This document shows positions 1 through 6,574 of a stretch of 40,263 nt of DNA, piece by piece (within the stretch, counting starts at the first letter, position 1; each line of letters starts with the position of its first letter). The stretch spans positions 2,263 to 42,525 of the forward strand of contig PXQN01000002.1 of the NCBI GenBank assembly GCA_003021305.1. Direction: 5' to 3'. The position numbers were made by a program, and so were the translations under genes. Under the pieces are notes generated by a model, which saw only the letters and a program-made list of their open reading frames with translations, was not told the DNA's origin and made no database searches. Origin of the DNA: Halobacteriales archaeon QH_10_67_22 (GTDB lineage Archaea > Halobacteriota > Halobacteria > Halobacteriales > Haloarculaceae).

Positions 1-49
1 ACCGATGATTACTGTGTTCGAAGTGCAGACTCGTTGAATAATACTCGCT

Positions 50-223
50 ATGGCGGTCATAGAAGCCTTAGACGAGAGCTGGGGAAGCTACTCAGAAAAT
101 GAGAGGGAGTTCGTCAACCGATTCTACGATAGTTCTGTGACGTCGATTACAGATTGTCCAGGTAATCCCTCCGCTGTTCCATCCGTTCTTGTTCCGTACG
201 GCGATCGTAGTGCTGTTCGATGA
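50..223 (+). CDS. Possible small hypothetical protein
   Basis: This is a 57-codon open frame beginning at ATG 50 and ending at TGA 221. The first 35 or so residues look protein-like (acidic, with Trp, Tyr and Phe). The last 20 are rich in Pro, Ser and Val and look degenerate. A weak AT-rich stretch (AATAATACT) lies just before the ATG, too close for a normal TATA box with a leaderless start. The region is more AT-rich than the genes that follow, so it may be a remnant of imported DNA. I do not recognise a family. Confidence 0.22.
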   Translation: MAVIEALDESWGSYSENEREFVNRFYDSSVTSITDCPGNPSAVPSVLVPYGDRSAVR

Positions 224-306
224 CTTTCGAACTCACGTTCACCCGATCACTGACAACCCTGTCCGGCATATCGCTGTTCAAGCTGTACGTGATACTTCTC
301 CGACGG

Positions 307-1176
307 ATGGCGTGCAGGCTGACGCTCGACGGGCCGCCGCCGGGCGCACCCGATGCGCCGTTGGTCTGTGGACTCTGTGGTCACACCGTCGAACCGGGTT
401 ACGACTTCTGTGTCTCCTGTGGGATCGACCTGCCGAGTGGGGCACCGGGTGAAGCCGACAAACCGGAGCACACGCAGGAGAAACCGCTAGAACAACCCAG
501 GTCCGAAGACGACGATGCGGATGCCGACGACCAGGAGCTACAGCTGTTCCGTCGCCGCCCCGACCCGTACCTCGAGAACGGCTGGGAGATAGAGCGCGAC
601 GACGGCGACAGCGTCGACCTGTCCTATCAGGACTTCGGCTCGGCTGGTATCCACGTGGCCCTCGTCCTGTTCCTCGTGACGATCGGCTGGGGAACGTGCT
701 GTACGCCGTCTACAGCGCGGTCTTCCGGCAAAACAGCGCGACGCTAGACGCCGGTGGTCCGCGGGCCTGGCCCGACCACGACCCGACTCCCACCGACGAG
801 CCTGCTGGCCTGGCTGTGGACGAGTGCGAGTGTGATCGCCACCGGGACGTTGCTCCCGCCGATAAACCACAGGATACAGGAGCGCGGGTCCGTGACGGAG
901 TTCGGCTGGCAGACCGAGACGGACGAACGGATCGTCCACGACACCGTCCAGTGTACCGCCTGCTCGTCGTTCGTCGACGACGCCGTCAAGCGGACCTACG
1001 AGAAGTACTTCGCCGTCGCCGGCGCGCGAGTGACGACGGCCGAGTCCGGGGAGAACTACTACTGCGAGGACTGTTCCAAGACCTCGCCGTCGACCGGTGC
1101 GGACCGCGAACTCGCCGGACTGTTAGAGGACGACGGGGACGACTCCGATCCCGACCGCGAGCGGGAACGCGCCTGA
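307..1176 (+). pseudogene. Zinc-ribbon membrane protein, double frameshift
   Basis: The N-terminal frame carries a zinc ribbon (CGLCGHTV followed by FCVSCG, four Cys), an acidic linker and the start of a first membrane segment (HVALVLFLVTIGWG, near 650-690). At about 690, in a run of Gs, the frame must shift to continue the helix (NVLYAVYSAVF). It must shift back between about 740 and 790 to read a second hydrophobic segment (SLLAWLWTSASV) and a second Cys set (CTAC and CEDC, near 950-1075). The two shifts cancel, so the 3' half is in the original frame. ATG 307 is a better start than 220 because the upstream extension is not zinc-ribbon-like. Either the gene has decayed or the assembly has two base errors. 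The function is unknown; the two Cys clusters probably bind zinc. Confidence 0.6.
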
Positions 1177-1334
1177 CCCTGACCGGGTTTTCTCCGTGCC
1201 GTCCGCGGGAGACCAGACACACTCCACCCGCGGTCGGGTACTCCGTCGAACCCGTTCCCTCGAACAGCTCTTCCACAGCGAGAGTTCACTTCCGCGAGGG
1301 TGGCGACTGGCCGCTCACCTGGTCGGGCCGGACC

Positions 1335-1470
1335 ACGAGCACGTCTTCGCCGTCGAAGTCGACCCACGTCGGGGTCACGTGTGGCGACCCGTCCGGGAGG
1401 AGCGTCCTGACGAACGCGATCGAACGTTTCTCGAACAACTGATCGGGGAGGTCGGGTCCTGGCTGGGCGT
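1335..1470 (-). pseudogene. PPOX-class flavoprotein fragment
   Basis: Reading leftward from about 1470, the frame gives a typical N-terminus of the pyridoxamine 5'-phosphate oxidase-like, F420/FMN-binding family: LPDQLFEKRSIAFVRTLLPD, then a GSPHVTPTWVDFDGEDVLVV stretch. These proteins normally have about 130-150 residues; here only about 45 survive. Homology ends near 1340, where the frame becomes arbitrary. No Met or Val start lies directly before the conserved part, and the 105-bp element sits immediately upstream. This is a remnant with both ends lost. Confidence 0.5.
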
Positions 1471-1471
1471 A

Positions 1472-1580
1472 TACTGTCGGACACAAGCACGTCGACACTC
1501 GATACTTCGGTTGGCGGTCTCCGAGACGTCTCGATGGTGACACACCGACGAGCGTGTTCACGTACTTGTGTCCGACAGTA
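1472..1580 (+). mobile_element. 105-bp MITE, copy 1
   Basis: The core is 1474-1578 (105 bp), flanked by TA on both sides (1472-1473 and 1579-1580). The ends are CTGTCGGACACAAG and its inverse complement, a perfect inverted repeat over at least 14 bp here. The interior contains the palindrome GAGACGTCTC and has no coding capacity. Four other copies in the window have exactly the same core length. TA flanks suggest mobilisation by an IS630-type transposase; this is inference, as no transposase is present. This copy separates the PPOX fragment from the luciferase-domain fragment. Confidence 0.88.
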
Positions 1581-1591
1581 TAACTGCGGGG

Positions 1592-1875
1592 GAACACCGC
1601 TTTGACGGGACCGAGTGGCGCGTGGGTCCGCGCGAAATCGGGCACGTCCACGCCTGAGGCATGCTCGACATCGCCTACCTCCGGGCGTTGCGTGACGTCC
1701 TCGTCAAAGAGGGAAAGACCGGCGCCCACCACCTGCTCGACAGGTCCGGGTGGACGACGTTCTACATCGAACACCCCGACGACTACGACCACGCCCGCTG
1801 GCTCGTCCGACTCTCCTATCTGTATCACGTCAACGTGCTCAAGAAGACCCCCGTCGGGGCCGAGGAGTGCATCGG
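1592..1875 (+). pseudogene. Luciferase-domain (DUF5519-like) protein remnant
   Basis: One frame gives RFDGTEWRVGPREIGHVHA, then a TGA stop at about 1656, then GMLDIAYLRALRDVLVKEGK, and further on HHLLDRSGWTTFYI and ARWLVRLSYLYH. This order matches, from memory, the small haloarchaeal luciferase-domain family: EIGHVH motif, LVDIPFP-like segment, SGWVSF segment and LLRLSY helix. The N-terminus is missing up to the element at 1580. An in-frame stop splits the protein. The C-terminus runs into the antisense of the next fragment. A start at ATG 1661 would keep an open frame but only an incomplete domain. Confidence 0.5.
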
Positions 1876-1889
1876 CGTCGACGTCCCGG

Positions 1890-2115
1890 CGAGTGCGTCT
1901 CGCAGGTCTGCCGCCACGTCTGTGACAACGCCGGCGGGCACTGCGAGGACGACCACCTCGCCGTACTCGGCGGCCGCTCGCTGGGTCCCGACCTCCACGT
2001 CTGCAGCGACCGCCTCCGGGTCACGGGACTCGAGAACGACGTCGTGACCGGCAGCCGTCAATCCCGTCGCGAGCGCGTGGCCGACGTTTCCGGTGCCGAT
2101 GATTCCGATCTTCAT
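1890..2115 (-). pseudogene. NAD(P)-binding oxidoreductase fragment (F420:NADP reductase-like)
   Basis: The start ATG is at 2115-2113. The protein opens with MKIGIIGTGNVGHALATGL, a clear Rossmann beta-alpha-beta fold (GTGNVG). It continues with HDVVLESRDPEAVAADV, a basic residue after the second strand that suggests NADP specificity, and a VVVLAVPAGVV strand. This is the N-terminal third of NADPH-dependent F420 reductase-like proteins, which normally have about 200-230 residues. Homology stops after about 75 residues, where the frame runs into the antisense of the luciferase-domain remnant. A two-sided deletion junction near 1875-1890 is the simplest reading. Confidence 0.55.
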
Positions 2116-2245
2116 TGCTTCGTCGGCGCTACGGGCGTTACTCATATCGCTTCTCGCCCTGCCACAAACGGCTTGCCCGAGATACCCGTGCCGGGTCACG
2201 ACAGTCGTCACGAGTAACCAGCGGTGTCGCCCGCCACAGGGTGAC

Positions 2246-2253
2246 TAATATAG
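2246..2253 (+). promoter_or_regulatory. TATA-like box of tdk
   Basis: TAATATAG lies about 33 bases before the tdk ATG at 2282. The surrounding DNA is GC-rich, so the AT stretch stands out. It fits an archaeal TATA box with a very short leader. Confidence 0.45.
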
Positions 2254-2281
2254 GTGGCCGGAATAGGACGGGTAGACAGGG

Positions 2282-2890
2282 ATGTCGAGACACATTCGGC
2301 AAAACGGGTTCGTGGAGATCATCATCGGCTGTATGATGTCCGGGAAGACGTCCGAACTGATACGGCGGGTCGAAACGGGGGACATCGCCGGGCTGGACTG
2401 TCAGATTTACAAACCCGTGGTCGACGACCGGTACAGTAGCGACAACGTCGTCGGACACGATGGGACGGAGTGGGTAGCGAAACCAGTCGACTCGCCCACT
2501 GCGATCCGGAGAGAAGGTGACCTCGAAGCAGCGGACATCATCGCGATCGACGAGGTGCAGTTTTTCGATCCGGAGCCGCTGGTCGATGTGACGACCGAGC
2601 TCGTCGGGAACGATATCACCGTCATTCTCGCGGGCCTCGACCTCGACTTTCGGGGTGAGCCGTTCACCGCTACGATGCAACTGACGGCCCACGCGGAGTA
2701 CGTCGATAAACTGCACGCCGTCTGTTCGGTCTGTGGGAATCCAGCGACCCGGTCACAGCGACTGATCGACGGGGAACCGGCGCCGTACGATAGCGAGCGC
2801 GTCCTCGTGAGCGGAGCGGAACACTACGAACCGAGATGCCGGACGCATCATCAAGTCCCGACCAGCGGCTCCGGTCACGGCACATCGTAA
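2282..2890 (+). CDS. tdk: Thymidine kinase, type II
   Basis: This enzyme phosphorylates thymidine to dTMP using ATP in nucleoside salvage. The 202-residue protein has the type II architecture. A P-loop GCMMSGKT (residues 16-23) is followed by the IIAIDEVQFFD Walker-B/active-site segment (near residue 88), a lasso-type segment (LDLDFRGEPF), and a C-terminal zinc site with CSVC plus a later Cys (PRCRTHH). The length matches bacterial and archaeal TK1-like enzymes. ATG 2282 is supported by the TATA-like box about 33 bases upstream. It is flanked by decayed genes on both sides, yet its own frame and motifs are intact. It has no obvious operon partner. Confidence 0.93.
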   Translation: MSRHIRQNGFVEIIIGCMMSGKTSELIRRVETGDIAGLDCQIYKPVVDDRYSSDNVVGHDGTEWVAKPVDSPTAIRREGDLEAADIIAIDEVQFFDPEPLVDVTTELVGNDITVILAGLDLDFRGEPFTATMQLTAHAEYVDKLHAVCSVCGNPATRSQRLIDGEPAPYDSERVLVSGAEHYEPRCRTHHQVPTSGSGHGTS

Positions 2891-2982
2891 CGTCGTTTTC
2901 GCGCTCGTCGACGTCGGACCGACCCAGAGAGACCATCGCGACGCGGTGGATTCAAGCGACCGGGGCAGAGACAGTCGAGTAG

Positions 2983-3084
2983 ATGGTCTCGCGGGCCGAG
3001 GTCGAGGTCACACTGGATTTCGAGCGGGACCCGGCAGGCAACGCCGAGGCGCGGTACGAACGCGCGAAGGAACTGGAAGGGTAG
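2983..3084 (+). pseudogene. Small orphan frame, possible NFACT/RqcH fragment
   Basis: A 33-codon frame reads VEVTLDFERDPAGNAEARYE and then RAKELEG before a TAG stop. The pattern (a VxLD segment, an N-A pair, then YERAKELE) resembles the start of the coiled-coil segment of NFACT/RqcH ribosome-quality-control proteins, but it is too short to be sure. Nothing recognisable precedes or follows it in any frame between 2890 and 3230. It is most likely a debris fragment. Confidence 0.25.
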
Positions 3085-3230
3085 TCGACGGAGGCGTCGC
3101 CGGTTCACGACGCAACTGTTCCAGGCCATCGAACCGTCCTCAGGACGGCCGCTCGGTGGTCCCGAGGGGTTCGAGACCGCAGTCCGTATCGTCGAACCTA
3201 CAGTATCGGTACTGTCCTCGTCAATCGGAC

Positions 3231-3238
3231 AAATATTA
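3231..3238 (+). promoter_or_regulatory. TATA-like box of the SHOCT gene
   Basis: An AAATATTAA stretch ends near 3238, about 27-30 bases before ATG 3265. This spacing is what a leaderless haloarchaeal transcript would show. It supports ATG 3265 rather than GTG 3256 as the start of the next gene. Confidence 0.5.
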
Positions 3239-3264
3239 ACGGGTGGCGCTCCGTAGTGTCGCGT

Positions 3265-3660
3265 ATGAACTGGGGAAAACTGCTCGGCTACGGTGTGCTC
3301 GCGGTCGTGGTGCTCTTGGTCCTCCAGGTCGTCCTCTCGCTGGTCTTGAGTCTCTTCGGTCTCCTGTGGGCAGTTGTCACGACAGCTGGCACACTCCTCG
3401 TTGTCGTCGGGTTGTTCTACGGCATGTACAGACTCCTGTCGTGGGCCAGTACCGGCGGTGACGACGCGTCGGCGGAGTCGGTCGAGGACTTCGGGAGTGC
3501 CACGACGAGTCCGGAGCCCGAAACCCGCGTCGAGACACTCAAGGACCGCTACGCCAGCGGCAATCTCTCCGAAGCCGAACTCGAACGGCGCCTGGAACAG
3601 GAACTCGACACGCCGACGACGGACGACCTGGGTCGCGACGTTCACCGCGAACGCGAGTGA
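3265..3660 (+). CDS. SHOCT-domain membrane protein
   Basis: The 131-residue protein begins with two closely spaced hydrophobic helices (about residues 8-60, rich in Leu, Val and Gly). A charged linker and a C-terminal SHOCT motif follow: TLKDRYASGNLSEAELERRL, near residues 90-112. SHOCT is a short helical motif found at the ends of many prokaryotic membrane proteins, probably for oligomerisation or tethering. The cytoplasmic tail is acidic. Homologues with this plan are common in haloarchaea and have no assigned function. ATG 3265 is preferred to GTG 3256 because of the TATA-like box at 3231-3238. The gene stands alone. Confidence 0.85.
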   Translation: MNWGKLLGYGVLAVVVLLVLQVVLSLVLSLFGLLWAVVTTAGTLLVVVGLFYGMYRLLSWASTGGDDASAESVEDFGSATTSPEPETRVETLKDRYASGNLSEAELERRLEQELDTPTTDDLGRDVHRERE

Positions 3661-3839
3661 CCACTCGCCGGACGACGTCATATCAGACACTCTCGTGTTT
3701 CCGGCCCCGAGTTTTCCTCGGACCGGTCGTCGGCCGACCACTGGCCATCGCGTGCAACATTCCTGTCCCGGATGTGGTGGTCGATCGGTCGTACTTACAC
3801 AATAGAATGAAATGCCTATCATTTGTATGCAGTGTACAG

Positions 3840-4256
3840 ATGGAACTTCCAGACCGACTTCAGTGTCTGTTCTCTGCCACTGTCGAGGAAGACGGAGACT
3901 CGTACGTGGTCACGGTCCCCGAGCGAGAACTCCGGCGCGGCGAGATTCAGAACGGTAAGACCTACCGCGTCGCGATCCTCTCTGCACCCTCGGGCGACAG
4001 TGAGCCCACGGAGACCGACACCAGCGAGGAGCGAGAACACGACACACAGGAACCGCCGGTCGAAGTGGGCGAGAGTCGGACCGTCGAAATCGAGGGACTC
4101 GGCGACCAGGGCGACGGCATCGCCCGCGTCGAACGCGGGTTCGTTGTCATCGTCCCCGACACCGAGAAGGGCGAGCGCGTCAGAGTCGAGATCTCCGACG
4201 TGAGCGAAACCGTCGCGTTCGCGACCGTCGTCGAACGCCTCAGTTACTACGACTGA
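3840..4256 (+). CDS. TRAM-domain protein
   Basis: The 138-residue protein ends in a TRAM domain, from about residue 75: VGESRTVEIEGLGDQGDGIA, then RVERGFVVIVPDTEKGERVR and VEISDVSETVAFA. TRAM is an OB-like beta-barrel that binds RNA; stand-alone archaeal TRAM proteins have been proposed as RNA chaperones. The N-terminal 45 residues form a small beta-rich module (SYVVTVPERELRRGEIQNGK) followed by an acidic linker. The reading frame is open from 3657, but coding character begins only at ATG 3840, and the region just before it is AT-rich. The stop TGA at 4254-4256 directly abuts the TA flank of the second 105-bp element, so the element lies in the 3' untranslated region. Confidence 0.85.
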   Translation: MELPDRLQCLFSATVEEDGDSYVVTVPERELRRGEIQNGKTYRVAILSAPSGDSEPTETDTSEEREHDTQEPPVEVGESRTVEIEGLGDQGDGIARVERGFVVIVPDTEKGERVRVEISDVSETVAFATVVERLSYYD

Positions 4257-4365
4257 TACTGTCGGACACAAGCGAGTCGACACTCGATACTTCGTTTGAC
4301 GGTCTCCGAGACGTCTCGATGGTGACACACCGACGAGCGTGTTTACGTACGTGTGTCCGACAGTA
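4257..4365 (+). mobile_element. 105-bp MITE, copy 2
   Basis: The core is 4259-4363 with TA at 4257-4258 and 4364-4365, in the same orientation as copy 1. The right end has a GTGTGT variant instead of CTTGTGT, so the terminal repeat is imperfect at its inner edge. The left TA follows the TGA stop of the TRAM gene with no spacer. Internal sequence is nearly the same as copy 1 (palindrome GAGACGTCTC conserved). Confidence 0.88.
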
Positions 4366-4423
4366 TGACCCGGTTTCGGCCAGTGTGCACGAACCGTCGG
4401 TCGGAGGGGGCGGATGGCTTTCA

Positions 4424-4530
4424 TACGGTCGTGCGTAACCAATTTCGGCAGTGCTGGTGAGCATTGGCGTTTCGGACCACGGGGACGGTCATCTGTTTCG
4501 TGGGAACAAAAAGAATTACGCACGACCGTA
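4424..4530. mobile_element. 103-bp inverted-repeat element, different family
   Basis: ATACGGTCGTGCGTAA at 4423-4438 and its exact inverse complement at 4516-4531 give a 16-bp perfect terminal repeat. If the outer TA pairs (4424-4425, 4529-4530) are the target duplication, the core is 4426-4528. There is no reading frame inside. The sequence is unrelated to the 105-bp family but has the same TA-flanked design. Its right side touches the TGA stop of the leftward HalOD1 fragment. Only one copy is seen here. Confidence 0.65.
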
Positions 4531-4716
4531 TCAGACCTCGGGGGTGCTCTGCACGTGCACGTGGTCGGCGGTCACTCTCATGCTGACCCTGTCGACGTGG
4601 AACTCGACGCAGGGGTCGCCGGAGACTCCCGAATCGCCGTCGAGACGGAACAGCGCGTCCAAAGCGTCCGGATCGATGGCCTCGTGCAGCGGGCCTATTA
4701 TAAACCGTTCCCGACG
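4531..4716 (-). pseudogene. HalOD1 output-domain fragment
   Basis: Reading left from about 4716, the frame gives ERFIIGPLHEAIDPDALDAL, then a variable acidic loop, then VEFHVDRVSMRVTADHVHVQ and a TGA stop. The PLxExIDPDALDALF core and the following two beta strands are the signature of the haloarchaeal HalOD1 output domain, often attached to response regulators or found alone. No start codon lies next to the conserved segment. Upstream the frame is only the antisense of the next gene. The N-terminus appears lost, leaving about 55-60 residues. The stop codon touches the inverted-repeat element. Confidence 0.55.
4696..4704 (+). promoter_or_regulatory. TATA box of a leaderless gene
   Basis: TATTATAAA is centred about 27 bases before GTG 4727, the ideal spacing for a leaderless transcript starting at the codon itself. 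It lies inside the truncated HalOD1 fragment on the other strand. The same bases on the minus strand also read TTTATAATA, but no start codon follows there at a useful distance. Confidence 0.55.
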
Positions 4717-4726
4717 AAGCTGGGGT

Positions 4727-5002
4727 GTGACACCGACTGTCGACGACCTCAGAAACGAGATCCGACTCAGCGTCGGCCGGTTCGAACGCGTCGAATCGAC
4801 GGCGTTCACCAAGGAGACCCTCGCCGCCGTCTGTGACGCGCTCGACGACGTCGACGAGGACCACCTCCCGTCCAAATCGAGCATGCGGGCCACCATTCTC
4901 CGGAGCGTCGGCGAACTCGACGAGGACGACCCCGCCGAGGCCGACCACCCGTTCCGGAAAGCAGAACTCGAAGCTATCGCGGCCACACTCCGCGAGCGCT
5001 GA
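4727..5002 (+). CDS. Small conserved-looking protein, leaderless GTG start
   Basis: The 91-residue acidic protein is mostly helical: LRNEIRLSVGRFERVESTAF, then FTKETLAAVCDALDDVDED, SKSSMRATILRSVGELDEDD and FRKAELEAIAATLRER. Repeated amphipathic helices and the Lys/Arg pattern look like a small helical bundle, perhaps DNA-binding, but I cannot name a family. GTG 4727 is chosen because of the TATA box 27 bases upstream. The wider open frame (from 4451) runs through the inverted-repeat element and the HalOD1 antisense and is not coding-like. The gene may itself be a truncated or rearranged gene that acquired a promoter, since it starts exactly in a decayed neighbour. Confidence 0.58.
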   Translation: MTPTVDDLRNEIRLSVGRFERVESTAFTKETLAAVCDALDDVDEDHLPSKSSMRATILRSVGELDEDDPAEADHPFRKAELEAIAATLRER

Positions 5003-5041
5003 CCGGGCGAGTCACGCATCGAGCAAGGGGCGGGACGCGTT

Positions 5042-5185
5042 GGTGACGACGAGCAGGCTACTCCCGGCCAGGTCGCCGAACTGACCGTCGAGTCCGACGA
5101 GCCCCGGACCTACGGCATCGTCTGTCACGAATACTGCGGGAGTGGCCACCACTCCATGGTGGGCACCATCGAGGACGTCCGGCCA
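5042..5185 (+). pseudogene. CuA-domain fragment of cytochrome c oxidase subunit II
   Basis: A rightward frame gives GQVAELTVESDEPRTYGIVC followed by HEYCGSGHHSMVGTIEDV. The pattern C-H-E-Y-C-x3-H-x2-M is the copper ligand loop of the CuA centre (two Cys, one His, one Met), and the trailing beta strand is also typical. Only about the last 45 residues of a subunit that is normally over 150 residues remain. There is no start codon, no upstream cupredoxin strands and no adjacent subunit I. It overlaps the antisense of the tail of the neighbouring PPOX-like frame. It is a transferred or deleted scrap of a coxB-type gene. Confidence 0.6.
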
Positions 5186-5194
5186 GCGGACCCG

Positions 5195-5515
5195 GTCGTC
5201 CCACTCGTCCTCCGGGACCCGGGCCACCGTCCCGGTCAGGACGACGCTCTACCAGGCGAACCGCGACGGCGCATCGTACACCGGAAACGTCGCGGTTTCG
5301 GCACGCTGGCTCAGCTCCGCTTTCCGGCTCTCCTCGCCGGTGACGGACGTGAAATAGAGGTCCTGGCCGTCGTAGCCGAACGAAAGCGACAGCAGGTAGG
5401 GATGGGTTTCGGTCGGTAGTCGGATAATACCCACGCCCTGACTCGTGAGGGATCCGTCGATGTCCGCTTCGTCCATCCGCGTGATACCGACGGCCTCGAG
5501 TTCGTTGACAGACAT
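5195..5515 (-). pseudogene. PPOX-class flavoprotein, nonsense-mutated and truncated
   Basis: From ATG 5515 leftward: MSVNELEAVGITRMDEADID, then SQGVGIIRLPTETHPYLLSL, SFGYDGQDLYFTSVTGEESR and AETATFPVYDAPSRFAW. This is a haloarchaeal pyridoxamine 5'-phosphate oxidase-family protein (FMN or F420 binding). At 5249-5251 the codon is TAG. The same frame continues with SVVLTGTVARVPEDEW, the expected next strand, so a single base change made the stop. Homology ends near 5195, where the sequence becomes the antisense of the CuA fragment. The gene therefore has a nonsense codon and a missing C-terminus. The stop codon before the junction suggests decay rather than one event. Confidence 0.62.
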
Positions 5516-5614
5516 ATCGCTCTCCCGGCGACGCCGGGGTCGTCCCGACTCCGGCGTTCTCGGCCCTTCCGGGCAACCACGAGGTTCAAGCGCCTCGCGG
5601 CCCAAGTGCGGGCG

Positions 5615-6163
5615 ATGACCGACGAGTACGAGACTGCGACGTTCGGTGGCGGCTGTTTCTGGTGTGTCGAGGCCGCGTTCAAAGAACTCGACGGCGTCGT
5701 CGAGGCGACGTCCGGGTACGCGGGTGGCGACACCGAGAACCCGTCGTACAAGGCGGTCTGCCGTGGCAGGACGGGTCACGCAGAGGTCGTCCAGGTGACC
5801 TACGACCCCGACAGCGTCGCCTTCGAGGACCTCCTCGAAGTCTTCTTCACGATCCACGACCCGACGACGAAAAACCGCCAGGGGCCCGACGTCGGCTCAC
5901 AGTACCGGTCGGCGGTCTACTACCACGACGACGACCAGCGCCGGGCCGTCGAACGCTTCGTCGGGGAACTCGACGCAGGGGATTTCAGGAGCTACGAGAA
6001 CGACACGGTCGTCACCGAAATCGCGCCGCTGGAACGGTTCTGGGAAGCCGAACAGCGCCACCAGGACTACTACGAAAAAAACCCGGGAGACAGGTACTGT
6101 CAGTACCACGCCGAGCCCAAAGTGAAGACGGTCCGGGAACAGTTCGTCGACGCCGTGCAGTAA
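5615..6163 (+). CDS. msrA: Peptide methionine sulfoxide reductase MsrA
   Basis: MsrA reduces the S-epimer of methionine sulfoxide in proteins. The 182-residue protein has the catalytic motif GGGCFWCVEAAF (nucleophilic Cys at residue 14). It also has the conserved GYAGGDTENPSYKAVCRGRT and GHAEVVQVTYDP segments, FFTIHDPTT, and YRSAVYYHDDDQ. ATG 5615 is preferred to GTG 5606 because homologues begin close to the TATFGGGCFW motif. It is a single gene with no msrB beside it. A second, more divergent MsrA lies at 16955-17542 in an operon with msrB. Confidence 0.95.
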   Translation: MTDEYETATFGGGCFWCVEAAFKELDGVVEATSGYAGGDTENPSYKAVCRGRTGHAEVVQVTYDPDSVAFEDLLEVFFTIHDPTTKNRQGPDVGSQYRSAVYYHDDDQRRAVERFVGELDAGDFRSYENDTVVTEIAPLERFWEAEQRHQDYYEKNPGDRYCQYHAEPKVKTVREQFVDAVQ

Positions 6164-6574
6164 CACCCCACCGGCGCTCGAACCGTCCCGGCGGACGGAG
6201 CGGCGTCTGGCTGGCAGCGGCCGGAACAATTCGAAAGGGGAGTGGGTAGATACCCGACTCGCTTCCCCCCGCAGCCGGGAACTGCGTGGAATGGGTGGGT
6301 AGGTGGTCTGGGATTCGGGCACAGGCTGTCGAGCCTGCCCAGTTGACCGCACAATGCGGCCACGCTCTGCTATGTGCCGGTCTGTATTAACCCCGGAGGA
6401 TCGTTCCGTCCGTTCCGCTTCATTTCCGTCGATTTCGCCGCGTTTCACAGTGTTTCACCGGCTTTCAGCGGCCGTCTCGCCGCTCGTCTCGACCGATTCA
6501 GCGGCCCATCCCCAACCGGAAACGGTTTGACGATCTGCCATGTATAACAGGACACACGGGGAGTCGCCAGGCAG
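6164..6574. other. Intergenic region with three small hairpins
   Basis: No gene is seen in these 411 bases. Within 6244-6359 are three short perfect hairpins: GGGTA/TACCC (6244-6255), CAGGCT-GTCG-AGCCTG (6322-6337, extended by GGG/CCC outside a bulge), and CCGCA/TGCGG (6347-6359). The last two are only nine bases apart. They could belong to a small structured RNA or to the 3' end of the msrA transcript. No RNase P, SRP or tRNA hallmarks were found on either strand. The last 50 bases include AT-rich stretches that could hold the promoter of the next gene. Confidence 0.3.

Noticed and set aside
1-49. End of an upstream gene
   Set aside because: No frame through the first 49 bases shows protein-like sequence on either strand.
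5249-5251. Programmed recoding of UAG
   Set aside because: No pyrrolysine genes or recoding signal were seen, and the gene is truncated anyway, so simple decay is more likely.
6244-6359. RNase P RNA, SRP RNA or a tRNA
   Set aside because: None of the conserved strings (for example the tRNA T-loop GGTTCGAATC, or SRP and RNase P cores) are present on either strand.
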